Positions 1 to 11,809 of a stretch of DNA of 64,000 nucleotides are shown one piece after another. Source of the DNA: Arctopsyche grandis (lineage: Eukaryota > Arthropoda > Insecta > Trichoptera > Hydropsychidae); assembly GCF_051622035.1 (NCBI RefSeq), contig NC_135362.1:9489501-9553500 (forward strand), given 5' to 3'. Every line of letters starts with the position of its first letter. The stretch's first letter is position 1. A program made the translations under genes and the position numbers. The notes below the pieces were generated by a model. The model was not told where the DNA came from. It was given only the letters and a program-made list of their open reading frames with translations, and ran no database searches.

Positions 1-129
1 TTAGTTATTAAAATAGAATTATTCATTATCCAGAAAAAATAATTCAATTATATTTTCATTGGGTACATACAAAATTTAAAATGCTTAAAATAATAATATA
101 TATTTAATCACAATCTAGCACACAATTTA

Positions 130-1136
130 TTACATCGTGAATTGCAATATGATAATTAAATACGATGCCATTGCGCCAACGAAATCGTTCAAAAACTCGA
201 AATCCAATTCAAAAAAATTTCGCGCTGACAAAACCATCTTTTGTTGTTCAATACTTTTCCAAAATTCATTGGCCATCGTGATTTCTTCAGTGCCTAAAAA
301 AACAAATGTTAAATTAATATATTTTCAATTTATGATAAATGATTTATAGCTTCTTTTTAATTCCTTCGTTGCCTTAAATAATAATAAAAGCATAAAACAA
401 GTGAAATTTTTTCATTTATTATTTTACTCACTAAGTTTGTTTTCCAGAATAATTTTAATCAAACATCTCTCCGTTCTATGCACTTCATATTTGAGTAATT
501 CAGACATCGATACTAAAATAGTTATCGTACAAACACTGTGTAAAATCTGCAGTATAGCTTGTAACAGTCGTACGTAAATAACGGTAAAAATGTTATTTTC
601 AACCAAAAAATCAATTGGACTAAACTAAGGTCATTTTTTACTAACAAAATAAATACACAAGTTTGTAATTGAAATGAAAAGCCGTAAAATGAAACAACAT
701 ATAGTACACAGAAAATTAAAAAAAATTGTAGAGCCACACCACTAGAAGATTTACCGAATACAATGAATTTAAATTTGCTTTGTACATAACCAAGATTTTT
801 ATACAATCGTGTGATCGAATTAAAACTGCATATTGTTCCTTTAATCCAAGACGAAACACTGAGTAAAAATATAGAAAAATACATAGTCATATAAAATATG
901 TTTATAACATTAAAACCATTCGTAGCGAGTTTCACGGAAGTCTTGTACATAATCACGATGAACGTTACAACCAAAGCCATAATATAAACAGATTTGTATG
1001 TTTTTCTTTTTTCAATATAATTGCCCTTTATTGTGAAAAGGTTATTACCAAAGAATTCATTTACACAATGAGATACGGAAGAAAATTGTTTCAAAAGTGA
1101 AACATCGTTGACAAAATATCGATTTTTATCACTCAT
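130..1136 (-). pseudogene. Gustatory receptor pseudogene (GrA), internal deletion
   Basis: Gr-family paralogue read on the minus strand. Exon 1 starts at 1136 (MSDKNRYFVND, as in the neighbours) and stays open to about 583. There it is joined directly to exon 3 (432-581), losing the end of exon 1, all of exon 2 and two introns. The joint is out of frame, so translation leaves the receptor sequence after LVQLIFWL and ends near residue 204. Exon 4 (130-293) is intact and carries the Gr C-terminal signature as SYLIIILQF. Bases 1-581 equal 11810-12390 by eye, whereas the exon 1 part is clearly diverged from the same neighbour. A non-functional chimera is the best reading; an assembly join is the alternative. 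Confidence 0.8.
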
Positions 1137-2030
1137 GTTCGACTCGTTTCGAATTTCCCACAGCTACCAGTACCAATGCGATGAAAAGTTTCTATGAAAA
1201 TATCGACAACCATCAGGGCTATTTAATTTATACACATATATAATGATTTGGTGATAAAAATATCAACAATCAATCAATCGGTCACTCGTCGTTAGGCATA
1301 TTCAATTTGCTAAAAGTTTTTTCATTGCATTTAATAATAATTTTTCATTGCTTAATAACACGAATAAAATTATTCATACACTATATATGTATGTACATAT
1401 GTAAAGCACTATGTTTAAATGTAAATTTAAACTTCTAAATAAACGACATACATAAGTATGTAGAGGTAAAACGATATCATCTCCATTTACCGACACGTTT
1501 TCATCGCATCTACATATGTATGTATGTATGTATATATGCATATCTACAAAGTGACTCTCTTTTTCTATCAAAGTTACAAAGTGACTCTCTTTTTCTATCA
1601 AAGGTTTCTATAATAATCAAGTCACAATAGTTTCAAGCATAAAACGCAAACATTTTTATGAGACTATTGATTATTTCAGGGAAATTAGGTAGATTTTAGA
1701 TATATGTATGTGCTTTTAGTACACAATGTACATATTCAAAGAGGTATCCAATCAATCAAACGAAGCTATTAGATAAAAGCTTAATTTTTCGAATTCTTAC
1801 CTGATTCGGATAGTGGTATAAATTTCAATCTTTTCTGTGCTGCGGAACCCGGAAATTAATTTTAAGAACCATAATATATAAATATAATAACGCTATTCAG
1901 TCTGTGTGTCTGTCTATCTGTATGTCTGTTTGTATGTCTGTCTGTCTGAGATAACGCTCGCCGTACTATAATCGTTTCGATTCGACATACAATTAGAATA
2001 CTGTAGTACATATGTATATGCTAAAAGGAG
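1137..2030. other. Intergenic DNA between Gr copies, simple repeats
   Basis: No gene seen. It contains TATG/TACATA simple repeats near 1382-1405 and 1509-1545, and a tandem pair of a 28-base unit (CAAAGTGACTCTCTTTTTCT core) at about 1546-1602. A TCTGTCTG-type tract lies at 1900-1950 and a shorter relative at about 9415-9450, so this is probably mobile-element tail sequence. Confidence 0.6.
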
Positions 2031-2034
2031 TCGC

Positions 2035-2470
2035 CGTTATAATTGGTTTTCAAGGATTATCTACAGGCTTAAGTGCTTTCAGCTAACAAAGGAGACTCCC
2101 GAATGCACTTAGTGGCGGTAACGGCACCCAGCCACTTCCCGCTAGAATTTTCAGAACGGACAGCGCGAGACCATGGGACTGCATATCTGGTACCTGACTA
2201 TAACAATAGGTAAACAAATGTGTCGAGGAAGATGCACTGAGCGACCTGCCCTTTATAGGCAGGTACTTAGGCGATATCAAGAAATTCTAGACGGAGCACG
2301 GGATCTCCTGAATCACCCAATAAATGCCTGGTTGAGGGATTTGAGACGTAGCCATCAGCGTTTTCATCCGTTTTCTTATGATAGCTTTTTGCATGGTGCC
2401 GACATGTCATGTGTTTCGTTTTGTGTTCGTTTTGGGATTAGTGTCTTTTGTATATGTTGAAGAGGTGTGG
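2035..2470 (+). mobile_element. Diverged solo-LTR-like sequence
   Basis: Related by eye to the LTR family found at 5479, 35928, 38350, 53026 and 54144, but in the opposite orientation. Shared blocks include the TATA region (CCCTTTATAGGCAGGTAC), the following GGCGATATCAAG...GACGGAGCAC and the AATAAATGC polyadenylation-like signal near 2320. It is closest to the divergent 38350 copy. The ends are not clear. Confidence 0.5.
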
Positions 2471-2879
2471 TTTTGAAGCAATGGCGTATCGCTGTGATAG
2501 GAGAGCTCGCGCAGAATGTCGTTTGTACGGAACGTCATTGTAAATATTTAATGAATAACAACTAAACTTTATTTTCGGGGTGTCGAATACTTTGGGATTT
2601 CTATCATTAAATATCAAACTTTTCGGTGCTACAACACCCCTAAAATAAATTTGAACATAAATGTCATGTATAATGTAAAAATTTAATATATAATTTCAAA
2701 AGAGACTTTGTATGTATGTATGTGTGTATATATGGTGTGACGCTTTGGGGCAACCTGTCAGGTCACACTGGTCATTTTATTGTTGTTATTATTTTAAAAT
2801 AATAATAAATTAAATAAATAAATAAATATGTATGTATGTTTGTATGTAAGTTTTGGTTCGTAGAATCCGTGATGTTATC

Positions 2880-3123
2880 GAAAAAAAATAATTTATGTCG
2901 ACGATATCGATATCACTTTCGATTCCGTTTTCGATTTCTATTTTGATTCCATTTTCAGTTCCGGTTCAATATTCCTTTTTCAGTATCAGGTCCGGATTCC
3001 TGTTTCAGTTCCGGTTCGGGATTCAAATAAATTTAATTTAAGAAATTAATGTTTACTAATAGATTAGTCACGTTTAAGCTGTTTATATTACAAATACCGA
3101 GTGGAATCGGATAAAACCACTAG
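2880..3123 (+). mobile_element. Helitron-like copy with internal TTCAGTTCCGGTTC minisatellite
   Basis: The 3' end reads ACCGAGTGGAATCGGATAAAACCACTAGT. This resembles a Helitron terminus: a short GC-rich hairpin followed by CTRRT. The preceding 200 bases hold degenerate tandem repeats built on CCTGTTTCAGTTCCGG. The 5' end is uncertain. It is related to the next copy over its last 90 or so bases. Confidence 0.4.
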
Positions 3124-3369
3124 TCTAATATATTTTTAATATATATGAACTTCGTATGTAAGTATGTAAGTTTTATGTAAGTTTGTATGTAAGTATGAAA
3201 GTTATCGAAAAAATCAAATTTTCTATGATATCGATTCCTTTTTCAGTACCGGATCCCAATTACTGTCTCAGTTAAGGATCCCGATTCTTGTTTCAGTTCC
3301 GAATCCGGATTCCTGTTTCAGTTCTAATTCCGATTTCAGTTAAGATTCCCAGTTTCAATTTCAGTTCCG

Positions 3370-3523
3370 ATTCTCTTATATATAAAAAACCATGCGTGTC
3401 TGATTGGCTGTCGTTAAATATTCTTTTTTATCGATTCAAATAAATTTAATAAAAAATCAAATGAATGTTTACTATTAGATTAGCCGTGTTTAAATACCGA
3501 GCGAAGCCGGGTAAAACCACTAA
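3370..3523 (+). mobile_element. Short Helitron-like element
   Basis: It begins TTCTCTTATATATAAAAAA, similar to the TC-plus-TATATATA start of insect Helitrons, and ends ACCGAGCGAAGCCGGGT...CACTAAT with a terminal hairpin and CTRRT motif. About 150 bases, non-coding, so non-autonomous. No target duplication is expected for this class and none is seen. Confidence 0.5.
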
Positions 3524-3734
3524 TATATGTATAATAATATATGTATTAATATAAAATTTGGTGTGTTTGTTGATCTGCATATACTCGTCGCATTGGAGCG
3601 ATCATTGAATAAATAAAATTAAAAAAATGAATGTATTATTATTTATATTATGTAATAATGATTATGATTAAATCAAGTAAAATAACTAAGACATTTTATT
3701 AACAAATAATTTACACATTTTCGATCAATAGAAT

Positions 3735-5139
3735 TTATTCTAAAAAGAACTTCAAGAAAATAATCATATATGATACTATTGCACCACAAAAGTTGTTGAA
3801 AAATTGAAAATCCAATTCAAAAAAGTTTTGTGCCGATAATATAATTTTTTGATTTTCAATGCTTTTGCAAAAATTTTTGGCCATTACAATTTCTTCTTTG
3901 CCTAAAATAATAATAAAGAGCATAAAATACATAAGTGAACAAATTTTGAAATTACTATCATTTATTTTTTTACTCACTGAGTTGGTTTTCCAGAATGATT
4001 TTAACCAAACATCTTTCAATTCTATGCACTTCATATTTGAGTAATTCAGCTATTGATATCAATGAAATTATTTTACAAAACTCGTGTAAAATGTATACTA
4101 TAGAACTTGCCAATATCTCGGGTTCCTGGAAATCGCGAAGGAATAAAATTAATTCCTAATCAATATAATAAAAAAAGAGTCACAAAATATATTCAAAATA
4201 ATTATACTTGCATTATATAACAAATTCAATATTAAACCCCATGAACAATTGACTATAAATCCAAAGGTGGTGAATGGAATTAAAACTAACTACATAAAAA
4301 CAAAAATAAAAAAAAACAAATAATGCATTATAATTTGGATTCAGATATTTAAATACATTATATAATAATTTTTCAATACATACTTCTGAATTGTATAAAA
4401 TGCATATCATATTGAAATTTTCTACCAGCCGCAAATAAATTTTATTCAATGTTTTTATGTCAACCTCAACTAATACTGGATTTATGGTTTCAAATTTTTC
4501 CATGAAAATGTTAACGTTCATATTTTGTACAAGTTTGAAGTTGTGTAGTTTTGTGCAAATCTTTCCATTTAGATACTTTAATCGTGACAATAATATATTC
4601 AACCAAAAAATTAATTGAACTAAACTCAGGTCAATTTTAAGGATCGCAATATGTATAAACATAAAGTGGTGAGTGCCATCGGCCAAAATAGCAAAAAAAA
4701 TTCTCGCTATAAAACTTAAAATTAAAAAAAAATTCAAGGCAACGATTCTAGAGCAACTATTTGAAACAATGGATTGAAACTTTGCATTAATGTAATCGAA
4801 GTTTTCATAGAGCTGTATAATTGTATTGAAATTACATAATGTCCCTTTGACCCAAGACAAATCACTCAGGAGCATAAGAGAGAAAAGAATAATTATGATA
4901 AATATGCTTAGCATATTTACATTTCCCATAAACACCAATATTGTCTCGCATATGATCACAGTTAACGTTATAGCCAAAACCAAAACATAAGCAGATTTGT
5001 AAGTTTGTCGCTTTTCAATATACTTTTCCTTTATTGTGTATAGGTTGTTACCCAAAATTTCATTTACAAAATGGGATACTAAAGAAAATTGTTTCAGTAG
5101 TGAAATATCTTTTACAAAATATCGACTTTGATCTGGCAT
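3735..5139 (-). CDS. Gustatory receptor (GrB), 7TM_7 family
   Basis: Member of the insect gustatory receptor family: multi-pass membrane ligand-gated channels of taste neurons (family knowledge). Model: exon 1 4384-5139, exon 2 4212-4289, exon 3 3978-4125, exon 4 3735-3901, giving 382 residues, the usual Gr size. It starts MPDQSRYFVKD like its neighbours and has several hydrophobic segments. Exon 3 has the conserved LLKYEVHRIERCLVKIIL block. The C-terminal Gr signature TYhhhhhQF appears as SYMIIFLKF, so the Gln is replaced by Lys. Intron 2 has no GT in the required phase; the frame is kept only by a GC donor (AAT|GCAAGT), where the paralogues have GTAAGT. Otherwise apparently intact. Confidence 0.85.
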
Positions 5140-5478
5140 GTTTGTTTGATTACATATTTATTTATCGCGTTCATTTCGTTATTCACCACGATGGTATTTT
5201 ATCGAATGAGAACTGTTGAGAATTCTTTTACATCCATATCACTCAGTTATGAATCATCAATCGATCAGTTTTCATTAACCATATATTATGTGTACAATTA
5301 ACCAAATTTTTTTTCAGTACTCTAAAGAGGTGATATATCACAATGTGACAGGCCATAGATTTATGTATATAAATTCTTTACTGACTGAATAATTAAAATA
5401 GAAATATTCGTCTTGTAAAAAAAATTCAGTTATATTGTTAATAGATAGATAAAAAAGCTAGAATTCTTAAAATGATAA
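5140..5478. other. Upstream region of GrB
   Basis: AT-rich DNA upstream of GrB. It shares short blocks with the upstream regions of the other Gr copies (for example TATTTTATCGAATGAG and CAGTACTCTAAA), showing that the duplicated unit included 5' flank. No promoter motif could be placed with confidence. Confidence 0.4.
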
Positions 5479-5916
5479 TGTTGCGTAGGGGTGGGTGGAG
5501 GATCCAAGTAAAAGGCCAACAGTCGTCTCACATCATTTATTGATGATTAAGGAGATACACGCACTGGCAGTGCTCAGTCCAGAATGACCTGATATCGCCT
5601 ACGTACCGCCTTATAAAGGGTAGATCTCTCAGGACGTTTTATCTGTTTACCCATTGTATAGTCACGTATTTGGATGTGTATTCCCACGACATTAGGTCTC
5701 CCTGTACCGATTCTGAGAAAGGACTAATAACGGTCATTTTTTAGCCTAATTGCGTCCAGATATAATCCTGGAAGTAAGTGCAAGCACTTAGTTAATCCGT
5801 TAACAGATATCTGTTGGTCCTAAGTGCAAGCACTTAGTTAATCCGTTAACAGATATCTGTTGAACGGTCACATAGTCTCTGGGATTCTTTTCGCTTAATC
5901 CGCGGCGTACGTAACA
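5479..5916 (-). mobile_element. Solo LTR (family 1) with internal tandem duplication
   Basis: Read on the minus strand it begins TGTTACGTACGCCGCGG and ends CCTACGCAACA (TG...CA ends), flanked by the 4-bp duplication ATAA. Sense-strand landmarks are a TATA box (CCCTTTATAAGGCGGTACG) and AATAAA (ATCAATAAATGATG). A 43-base block (CTAAGTGCAAGCACTTAGTT...) is repeated twice in the upstream (U3-like) half, unlike the other copies. No internal retroelement coding region is attached. Confidence 0.75.
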
Positions 5917-6549
5917 ATAATAATAAAAAATATAAACAAAATTTGACGAAAAATCATCTTCAATCCAATTGATGTAATAAAAATTTTACTTTTAATTGAA
6001 TCAATTCTCACGAAATAAATAATTTTAAATAAACAAATTTTATAATAAATTTTCACCTGACTTTTATTCTAGGAAAAGCAAAAAATTTTGGTTTTATAGA
6101 ATTAAATCTCACACTTTTCGATGCTGTGGCACCACTGAAAATTTTAAGGGGTAATTTTAAACATTAACATTTTAATATTAACGTTTTAAACATAAACATT
6201 AAATAGATTAAGGAAATGAACGTATAGTCATTATTTTTGCATATTTATTGAAAACCAAATGTTATTATAGTAATAATAATGATTAATCCATTTAAAAATT
6301 TCTTGGCAAATAAATTTACACATTTTTGTTTATTTGAATTTATGGAAGAATTTCTAGAAAATAATTATATGTACATATGTACATGATACTATTTCACCTC
6401 AAAAGTTTCTCTTAAATATAATACATATAAGAGATACACTAAAATATAATACCTCTATATTTATAATCACTACAATAAAATAAGATGATCATTTCAATAA
6501 AATGATCATTTCATTGGAGATTATTTAAAAGTGCCATGGCGATCGCCGG
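5917..6549. other. AT-rich spacer
   Basis: No gene recognised. Segments around 5990-6200 resemble spacer near 8860-9000 (ACTAAACTTTATTTT / CACCACTGAAAATTTTA types), so this is probably old repeat sequence. Confidence 0.4.
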
Positions 6550-6749
6550 TAGAATGATATTTTTTGCCAATTTTGAAGAACCGTTTCAACAATGATCAGG
6601 TAAAATTGGCAAACTCTGATAAGAAACGATTGACTTGGAGTCACAAATATCAAAGTCTAACCAGCAGTATTAAAGATTAACCCGTGATCGAACCTAATAA
6701 TCTCTTAGTGCTAAACATAAATGCAACCACTGAGCCATACTGCTGGCTA
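6550..6749 (-). mobile_element. tRNA-derived SINE, truncated
   Basis: Minus-strand copy of the family seen complete at 21566-21955. The tRNA-like head (reverse of CCAGCAGTATGGCTCAGTGG) is at 6724-6749. The body (GAAACGATTCTTC..., TTGCCAATTTTACCTGATCA) runs to about 6550. The distal body and the CCAGGAAGGC tail are missing. Confidence 0.7.
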
Positions 6750-7024
6750 ATGTTTAATCGATGTTTAAAACTTACAATACTTCTGTGTAATGTTTGATTA
6801 TATATGTCGTGTTTAATGTAAATATATGGGTGTAAACCCGTATATGTATGTATATAATTTATATTTTTTATATATTATATATACATACATACATATATGC
6901 ATATGAACATATATTTTTGAAATGATAACCGAATAATATTATGTAATAATGATTACGATTCGATCGATTAAAATGATTAAGCGATTTTTTTTAAAAATGA
7001 TTCACACATTTTGTTTATTATAAT

Positions 7025-8413
7025 TTAAGGTGAAATGAATTGCATGAAAATAACTATATATGATGCAATTGCGCCACAAAAGTTGTTGAAAAATTCAAAA
7101 TCCAATTCAAAAAAGTTTCGCGCCGACAAATAAATTTTTTGATGCTTTACACTTCTGCTAAATTCTTTAGCCGTAGTAATTTCTTCCGTACCTTGAACAA
7201 TAATAAAGGCATGAATTAATTGAAAAGATTTAATTAACTTTGATTGAATGTTTACTCACTGAGCTTGTTTTCCAGTATGATTTTAATCAAACATCTTTCA
7301 ATTCTATGCACTTCATATTTGAGTAATTCGGCTAACGATACCAATAAAATTATTTTACAAAACTCGTGCAACACGGTAAGAATACCACATGCCAATAAAA
7401 ACATATCCTGTAAATTATGATGGAATATAATTTATTCCTTATTACATACAGTGATGTGATAGTCACAGAAAAACTACAAAATAATCAAACTTACATCAGA
7501 ATAAAGTGAAAACAATATAGTCCATACAGACTCGAGAAACGACACCAATGCAATCAATGGAAGTAAAACTAACTATATGAAAAAATTAAATCGAATAATA
7601 TTATTATGATTTCGGTGTTTTAATATATTTAATTATAATTTCCAATACTTCCGAGTTGTATAAATTGCATATCACATTGAAATTTTCTACCAGCCGCAAA
7701 TAAATTTTATTCAATGTTTTTATTTCAACGTCAATCGATACTGGTTTTATGGTTTCAAATTTATCCATGAAAATATTGACGTTCACATTTTGTTCCGATT
7801 TGAAGTTTTGTAATTTGATGCAAAGTTGTCGATTTATATGCTTTAATCTTGAAAGTAATACACCCAACCAAAAAATCAATTGAACGAAACTAAAGTCATT
7901 TTTCACGATTACAAAATTTATACATATTAATAGAGTGTATCCGAGTACATAGCCGAAAATTTCCAATAAAGCTATCGCGATTATATGAGAACTGAAATAT
8001 AATTGTAAAGCAATCATTCCATAGCTATTATTTAATATTATTGAGTTAAATTTTGCTTTAATGTAATCGAAGTTTTCATAAAATTGTATAATTGTATTGA
8101 AATCGTATACTGTCCCTTTGACCCAAGACAAATCACTTAAAAGCAATTCAGAGATATATATCATTACAAATAGGACGACTGTAATATTTACATATTCCAT
8201 TAAACCCTCCGGCAAAGAGTAGTATATTTTGAAAGTTAACGTCATAGCCAAAATTAAAGCATAAGCAGATTTGTACGTTTGTCGCTTTTCAATACAATTC
8301 CCCTTTACTGTGTATAGATTATTTCCCAAAATTTCGTTTAGAAAATTGGATACAAAAGAAAATTGTCTCAAAAGTGAAATATCTTTTACAAAATATCGAC
8401 TTTGATCTGGCAT
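7025..8413 (-). CDS. Gustatory receptor (GrC), 7TM_7 family
   Basis: Exons 7649-8413, 7495-7572, 7260-7407 and 7025-7191 join to 385 residues with intron phases 0, 0 and 1, exactly as in its paralogues. Donors are GTATTG, GTAAGT and GTGAGT. The start MPDQSRYFVKDISLLRQF aligns with GrB and GrD. The last exon ends with the Gr motif as SYIVIFMQF, followed by ISP and stop. Hydrophobic segments alternate with charged loops, and exon 3 carries LLKYEVHRIERCLIKIIL. No in-frame stop or frameshift is seen, so it is probably functional. The ligand is unknown; the nearest relative in the window is GrD. Confidence 0.87.
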
Positions 8414-9027
8414 GTTTGTTTAATTATGTATGCGTTCTGTTCAATTATTCACCAAGAAAATATTTTATCGAATGAGGACTATGATTTTTTTACATCCATA
8501 TATCTATATAAAAAATATGCGTTTAAATTAGGCAGTTATAAATTAGCAATCAATCACATATATTTAGGCTTATACGTATGTACATATGTAGTATATACAC
8601 ATATATGTGTGTACATATGTTCCTCTACAATTGACCATACGTTTTTCAGTACTCTAAAAGTGTAATCTATCAATGTGACTTGCGATAAGTATATGTACAT
8701 ATTAAATTTTCTACTAAGTGAATTATCTTAATATACATATATTCGTCTTCCAAAAAAAATTTCAATTATATTTTCATTAGGTACATACATACATATGTAT
8801 GTACATTCAAAATCTAAAATTCCTAAAATGATAACGATGAATATTTTACAGTGAATTTGATTAAAAATTGTCTTCAATCTATTTAATGAATAGCAACTAA
8901 ACTTTATTTTAGGGTCGCTGAAAAGTTTGAAAAAAAAATCATTAAATCTCAAAATTTTCTGTGCTATAACACCCCTAAAATAAATTTTAGGTTTAATTCA
9001 TTAAATAGATTTAAGATATAAAAGTAT
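8414..9027. other. Spacer between GrC and an LTR
   Basis: AT-rich, with TACATATG simple repeats near 8577-8620 and 8780-8805. The first 250 bases resemble the 5' flanks of the other Gr copies. No independent gene seen. Confidence 0.4.
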
Positions 9028-9333
9028 TGTTGCGTGGACGTGAAGAGGGGACTTCCAGGATCGGAGAGAAAGACGCCCGGAGGGTTTTAGAAGCGGTTTA
9101 TTCGTCTGCTCTCGTCGGCGCTCCAGGTCGTAATGGTTTCCAATTCGAGAGCGCCCCATATTTATACATATTTGGACTCAACAACTATTGGTCGATGAGT
9201 CAGACGATCCCATTGGCCGTTGCATACGGCTCATTCATACGTAGAGGCCATTTTGGTGGGAACGAGAGATCAGGTGATCTGCGCTAGTAAACCATCGGTC
9301 CACGAGCGCCACTCACCTAATCTCTACGTTACA
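9028..9333 (-). mobile_element. Solo LTR (family 2)
   Basis: Minus-strand solo LTR of 306 bases. It starts TGTAACGTAGAGATTAGG and ends CTTCACGTCCACGCAACA, and is flanked by the 4-bp duplication GTAT on both sides. The sense strand has a TATA-like TATAAATATGGGGCGCTCTC. It is related to 11504-11783, which lies in the opposite orientation. Confidence 0.75.
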
Positions 9334-9544
9334 GTATTATACAGATGTACTAAGTACCTTTTTGCATATTTATTGATGACCAAATTAAATCATCACATAT
9401 ATAATATCGCTATTCCGTATGTGTGTATGTCTGTCTGTCTGAGATAACACTCGTTATGTAATAACGATTACGATTCAATCGATCAAAATGATTAAGCCTT
9501 TTTATTGGAAAATACATAATTCACACATTTTTGATTATTATAAT

Positions 9545-10942
9545 TTAAAGTAAAATGAATTGAAAGAAAATAATTAAATATGATGCTATTGCACCACAAA
9601 GGTTGTTGAAAAACTTTAAATCCAATTCCAAAAAGTTTTGGGCCGTTAGTATAATTTTTTGGTGTTTAATACATTTGCAAAATTCTTTAGCCATAATGAT
9701 TTCTTCCTTGCCTTAAATAAAATTAAAAGCATAAATTAAGTGAAGAAATTTCGAATTTATTTTCATTAAATTTCACTTACTGAGTTGGTTTACCAGAATA
9801 ATTTTTACCAAACATCTTTCAATCCTGTGCACTTCATATTTGAGGAATTCAGCTAATGATACCAATAAGATTAATATAAAAAGCCCGTGTAAAAAGATCA
9901 GTGTAGCAATGGCCATCATCATAGTATTCTGTATATTGTGATAAAATTGATTAAACATATTGCTTATAAACAATCATAGTCACAGAATACCTATAAAATA
10001 TTTATACTTACACTAATAATAAAAAATGAAAACGCTAAAACCCACACAGACTGAACTAACGAGATAAAAGCAGTCAACGGAAGTAAAACTATCTAAAATA
10101 TATACAAAAATGAAAACAAATAATTTAATTCTGTTTTGGTATTTCAATATAATATATATTATTATAATTTCCAATACTTCCGAGTTGTATAAATTGCATA
10201 TCACATTGAAATTATCTGTCAGCCGCAAATAAATTTTATTCAATGTTTTTATGTCTACGTCAGTTGATACTGGTTTTATGGTTTCAAATTTTTCCATGAA
10301 AATATTAACATTCATATTTTGTTCCGATTGGACGTTTTGTAATTTGTTACAAAGTTGTCGATTTATATACTTTAATCTTGAAAGTAATACAATCAACCAA
10401 AAAGTAAATTGAACGAAACTAAAGTCATTTTTCAAGATTGCAAAATTTATACACGATAATAGACTGTATCCGAATGCACTGTAGAAAATTTCAAATAAGG
10501 CCATCGCTATAATATGAGAACCGAAATAGAATTGTAAAGCAATTATTCCATAACTATTATTTAATATTATGAAGTTAAATTTTGCTTTAATGTAATCGAA
10601 GTTTTCATAAAATTGTATAATTGTATTGAAATCGTATACTGTCCCTTTGACCCAAGACAAATCACTTAAAAGCAATATACAGAAATAAATCATTACAAAT
10701 AAGACGGTTATTATACTTGCATGTCCCAATATATCCTTCGGAACAGAGTAATATATTATCACAGTTAACGTTATAGCCAAAACCAAAAAATAAACAGATT
10801 TGTAAGTTTGTCGCTTTTCAATACAATTCCCCTTTACTGTATATAGATTATTACCCAAAATTTCGTTTACAAAATGGGACACAAAAGAAAATTGTTCCAA
10901 AAGTGAAATATCTTTTACAAAATATCGACTTCGATCTGGCAT
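9545..10942 (-). CDS. Gustatory receptor (GrD), 7TM_7 family
   Basis: Exons 10178-10942, 10012-10092, 9781-9928 and 9545-9711 join to 386 residues. Phases 0, 0, 1 and donors GTATTG, GTAAGT, GTAAGT match the other copies. It starts MPDRSRYFVKDISLLEQF. Exon 1 shares the LLSDLSWVKGTVYDFNTII block with GrC, and much of exon 1 is nearly identical to GrC, so the two split recently. The C-terminal motif is SYLIIFFQF. No disabling change is seen. It is predicted to be a taste-receptor channel subunit from family membership only; the ligand is not deducible. Confidence 0.87.
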
Positions 10943-11214
10943 GTTTGTTTAATTATGTATGCGTTCGTTCCGATTTTTCACCAAGATGATATTTCATCGA
11001 ATGAGGACTATGATTTTTATATCCATATATACATATACATATATATATGTTTACTCATTTGTATTTAAATTATATACTTGAAAAAATTACTCGGCTATGA
11101 AATATCACTTATCACTAAGCATATTACGCAAAATTTCATTTACAGAATGGGACAGTAAATAAAAATGATTTCAATAGTATAATGTATTTCACAAAACATT
11201 AACTATAATTGAGT

Positions 11215-11440
11215 AAAGAGATTGAAATGGCAATGGGCGGGCCACGTGGCTAGAAAAATGGACAAAAGAAGTGCTAGAATGGTACCCGAGATAATGCACA
11301 AGGGTAAAAGAAAGACCGCAGGGAAGATGAGAGTTGCTTTGTTCCGAATGGAAGCGTGTTGGAGAGGCCTTCATATATCTGTGGATCGTAAGTGGTTGTA
11401 CATAGATGATGATGATGATGATACAATATTGTATGTATAA
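11215..11440 (+). mobile_element. RTE-type LINE 3' fragment
   Basis: The translated stretch KWQWAGHVARKMDKRSARMV matches the C-terminal tail of insect RTE-like endonuclease/reverse transcriptases (WAGHVAR...LEWYPR...GRP...). It is 5'-truncated, internally shortened, and ends in a GAT-repeat tail at 11408-11421, as these LINEs do. Confidence 0.7.
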
Positions 11441-11503
11441 GTACATATGCAAAAAAAATCAGTACTCTGAAAAAGTGATGTATCATAATATGAATTATCA
11501 TAT

Positions 11504-11783
11504 TGTAACGTAAAGATTAGGTGAGTGGCGTTCGTGGACCGATGGTTTACTAGCGCTGATTACCTGATCGTGTATAACAGCCAATAGGATCGCGCGACTC
11601 ATCGACCAATAGGATCTCGCGAATATCTGTGTACGGAGAGCGCGCGATGAGTATAAATATTGGGCGCTTTCGAAATGTAGAACATTCGGAGCTAGAGAGC
11701 TGACGAGTGCAGATCAACAAACAACTTCTACAACACTACTACTTCTTTCTCTCTGATCATGGAAACCCCTTCTTCACACAACA
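11504..11783 (+). mobile_element. Solo LTR (family 2)
   Basis: Begins TGTAACGTAAAGATTAGG and ends TTCTTCACACAACA, flanked by ATAT on both sides (4-bp target duplication). A TATA box (GAGTATAAATATTGGGC, near 11648) is followed about 30 bases on by ACATTCGGAGC, a plausible transcription start. It lies only 26 bases beyond the duplicated segment that begins at 11810. Confidence 0.75.
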
Positions 11784-11809
11784 ATATTTATATTTATTTT
11801 ATTTTAATA

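Noticed and set aside
137-349. 70-codon plus-strand ORF present twice (also at 11946)
   Set aside because: It is antisense to Gr exon 4 and its intron; both copies exist only because of the 581-base duplication.
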